A stretch of DNA of 5,476 nt, taken from positions 1 to 5,476 of the forward strand of contig CAAGRO010000230.1 of the NCBI GenBank assembly GCA_900772695.1. The letters run 5' to 3'. The notes under the pieces were generated by a model. That model was not told the DNA's origin. It ran no database searches and worked only from the letters and a program-made list of their open reading frames with translations. Below are positions 4,539 through 5,476 of this stretch, piece after piece. Within the stretch, counting starts at the first letter, position 1. Each line of letters starts with the position of its first letter. The position numbers and the translations under genes were made by a program. Source of the DNA: an uncultured Oribacterium sp. Lineage in GTDB: Bacteria; Bacillota; Clostridia; Lachnospirales; Lachnospiraceae.

Positions 4539-5240
4539 ATGAATGATGTAATACTTATCATCCCGGCGTACAACGAGGCCGGGAACCTCCCACAGGTCAT
4601 CGAGAACATCGAGGCGCAGGACTTTCCGATGGATTATGTGATCGTATCGGACGGCTCGACCGATGGCACGATCGCACTCTGCGAGGAGAAGCACTATAAC
4701 TATGTCGCACTGCCGACGAACCTCGGCCTCGCGGGCTGCTTCCAGACCGGAATGCAGTACGCGGCACGCCGCGGCTACCGCTATGCGGTACAGTTCGACG
4801 GGGATGGGCAGCATCGTGCCGAGGACATCCGAGCACTCTACGAGAAGATGCAGGAGGGGGACTACGATATCGTCCTCGGCTCCCGTTTCCTCGACCGGAA
4901 GAAGGGCGGCAGTATGCGGGAGATCGGTTCCCGCCTGATCACCGCTGCGATCCGGCTCACGACCGGCATCCAGGTGACGGACCCGACCTGCGGGCTCCGG
5001 ATGTATAGCCGCCGGATGATCTCCTGCTTCGCCTACCGTATGAACTACGGCCCGGAGCCGGATACGATTTCCTATCTCATGAAAAACGGTGCGCGCATCA
5101 CGGAGGCCCCGATCCAGATCAACGATCGTCTGTCCGGTGAATCCTACCTGCGTCCGCTCACCGCAGCCCGCTACATGGCGCGCATGCTGGTGTCCATCCT
5201 GCTGGTCCAGGGCGCACGAAAAAAAGAAAGCTATGAATAA
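4539..5240 (+). CDS. Family 2 glycosyltransferase (dolichol/polyprenyl-phosphate mannose synthase-like)
   Basis: A 233-residue, single-domain GT-A enzyme of the group that includes DPM/DPG synthases. It transfers a sugar from a nucleotide donor, often to a polyprenyl phosphate, at the cytoplasmic membrane face. Motifs: VILIIPAYNEAGNLP (residues 4-18), VSDGSTDGT (36-44), a DxD site QFDGDGQH (85-92; Asp87 and Asp89), GSRF (114-117), TDPTCGLRMYS (147-157) and PEPD (172-175). There are no C-terminal membrane helices beyond one weak hydrophobic stretch (about 209-223). The start is forced: a TAA sits in frame at 4533-4535 and the next Met is residue 31, past the first fold strand. Yet no Shine-Dalgarno is present, which is odd beside its neighbours. 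The 3' end overlaps the flippase gene by eight bases. Members often neighbour a DUF2304 membrane protein in related loci, but here a flippase follows directly. The donor sugar is unknown. Confidence 0.92.
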   Translation: MNDVILIIPAYNEAGNLPQVIENIEAQDFPMDYVIVSDGSTDGTIALCEEKHYNYVALPTNLGLAGCFQTGMQYAARRGYRYAVQFDGDGQHRAEDIRALYEKMQEGDYDIVLGSRFLDRKKGGSMREIGSRLITAAIRLTTGIQVTDPTCGLRMYSRRMISCFAYRMNYGPEPDTISYLMKNGARITEAPIQINDRLSGESYLRPLTAARYMARMLVSILLVQGARKKESYE

Positions 5241-5476
5241 CGAAAACAATCAGAAAAAGGATTTTCTGTGGAACGCCGTCGGCAGTCTTCTCTACGCGCT
5301 GGCCTCCATCGTGCTCGCCTTTGCCGTCATCCGGATCGCCGGAGACGACGAGGGCGGTATTTTTGGTTTCGGCTTCTCCACCCTGGGGCAGCAGATGTTT
5401 ATCATCGCCTACTTCGGCATCCGTCCGTTTCATATCACGGACCGGACACCGGAGTACAGCTTCGGTGATTACCTCG
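5233..5476 (+). CDS. Wzx-type polysaccharide flippase, N-terminal part (runs off the right edge)
   Basis: Eighty-one codons from the ATG at 5233 remain open at the window end. A polar, Asn/Lys-rich start (MNNENNQKKDFLWN) leads into a first membrane helix (about residues 13-36, AVGSLLYALASIVLAFAVIRIAG cut short here to its core). GGIFGFGFSTLGQQMFIIAY follows (residues 41-60), then FGIRPFHITD (61-70). This succession is characteristic of the polysaccharide transporter branch of the MATE/MOP superfamily, which flips undecaprenyl-linked repeat units across the membrane. The start codon lies inside the last codons of the glycosyltransferase gene (overlap 5233-5240), which suggests translational coupling. 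The preceding A-rich stretch is only a weak ribosome binding site. Assignment rests on one quarter or less of the usual protein length, but the pattern is distinctive. Confidence 0.8.
   Translation, partial: MNNENNQKKDFLWNAVGSLLYALASIVLAFAVIRIAGDDEGGIFGFGFSTLGQQMFIIAYFGIRPFHITDRTPEYSFGDYL

Noticed and set aside
4446..5249. Minus-strand open frame of 267 codons opposite the second glycosyltransferase
   Set aside because: It is a shadow of a gene with intact GT2 motifs, and its own translation is rich in Arg, Asp and Val without domain signs.
1..5476. Search for CRISPR arrays, tRNA or rRNA genes, insertion sequences, attachment sites or phage genes
   Set aside because: No regularly spaced repeats, cloverleaf-like sequence, transposase motifs or flanking duplications were found by reading. 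The window is densely filled with surface-polysaccharide and cell-wall genes.

Overview
The window looks like part of a cell-surface polysaccharide locus from a fairly GC-rich, Gram-positive-type bacterium. The reasons are purine-rich Shine-Dalgarno sites, AT-rich intergenic DNA between GC-rich genes, and a secreted L,D-transpeptidase carrying what look like ChW repeats and choline/glucan-binding-type wall repeats. This architecture is typical of Clostridia, especially Lachnospiraceae-like organisms. A coriobacterial origin cannot be excluded from the sequence alone.

Left part (1-2014, minus strand): the first 92 codons of a family 2 glycosyltransferase run off the left edge. Upstream of it is a complete L,D-transpeptidase gene (368-2014). 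A strong perfect-stem terminator (312-344) separates the two, so the glycosyltransferase is probably expressed from its own promoter or by read-through.

Middle (2015-2210): a 196-bp AT-rich divergent control region. It holds a good plus-strand promoter (TTTACA, 17 bp, TAGAAT), two candidate minus-strand promoters that overlap it, a GC-rich hairpin, a cluster of TTCGT-type repeats including a palindrome, and a small hairpin directly against the first ribosome binding site of the plus operon.

Right part (2211-5476, plus strand): a probable operon of a DegT/DnrJ/EryC1/StrS-family sugar aminotransferase, an ATP-grasp ligase, a family 2 glycosyltransferase, and the start of a Wzx-type polysaccharide flippase that runs off the right edge. 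The first three genes are separated by structured gaps of 103 and 95 bp. The last two overlap by 8 bp.

Working model (inference): the aminotransferase makes an amino-sugar nucleotide, the ATP-grasp enzyme may attach a carboxylic or amino acid to that amine, the glycosyltransferase uses the product or a lipid-linked sugar, and the flippase exports the lipid-linked unit. The divergent L,D-transpeptidase remodels the peptidoglycan in which the polymer would be displayed. The aminotransferase plus ATP-grasp pair is the most likely place for undescribed chemistry. No CRISPR array, tRNA, rRNA or mobile element is visible.
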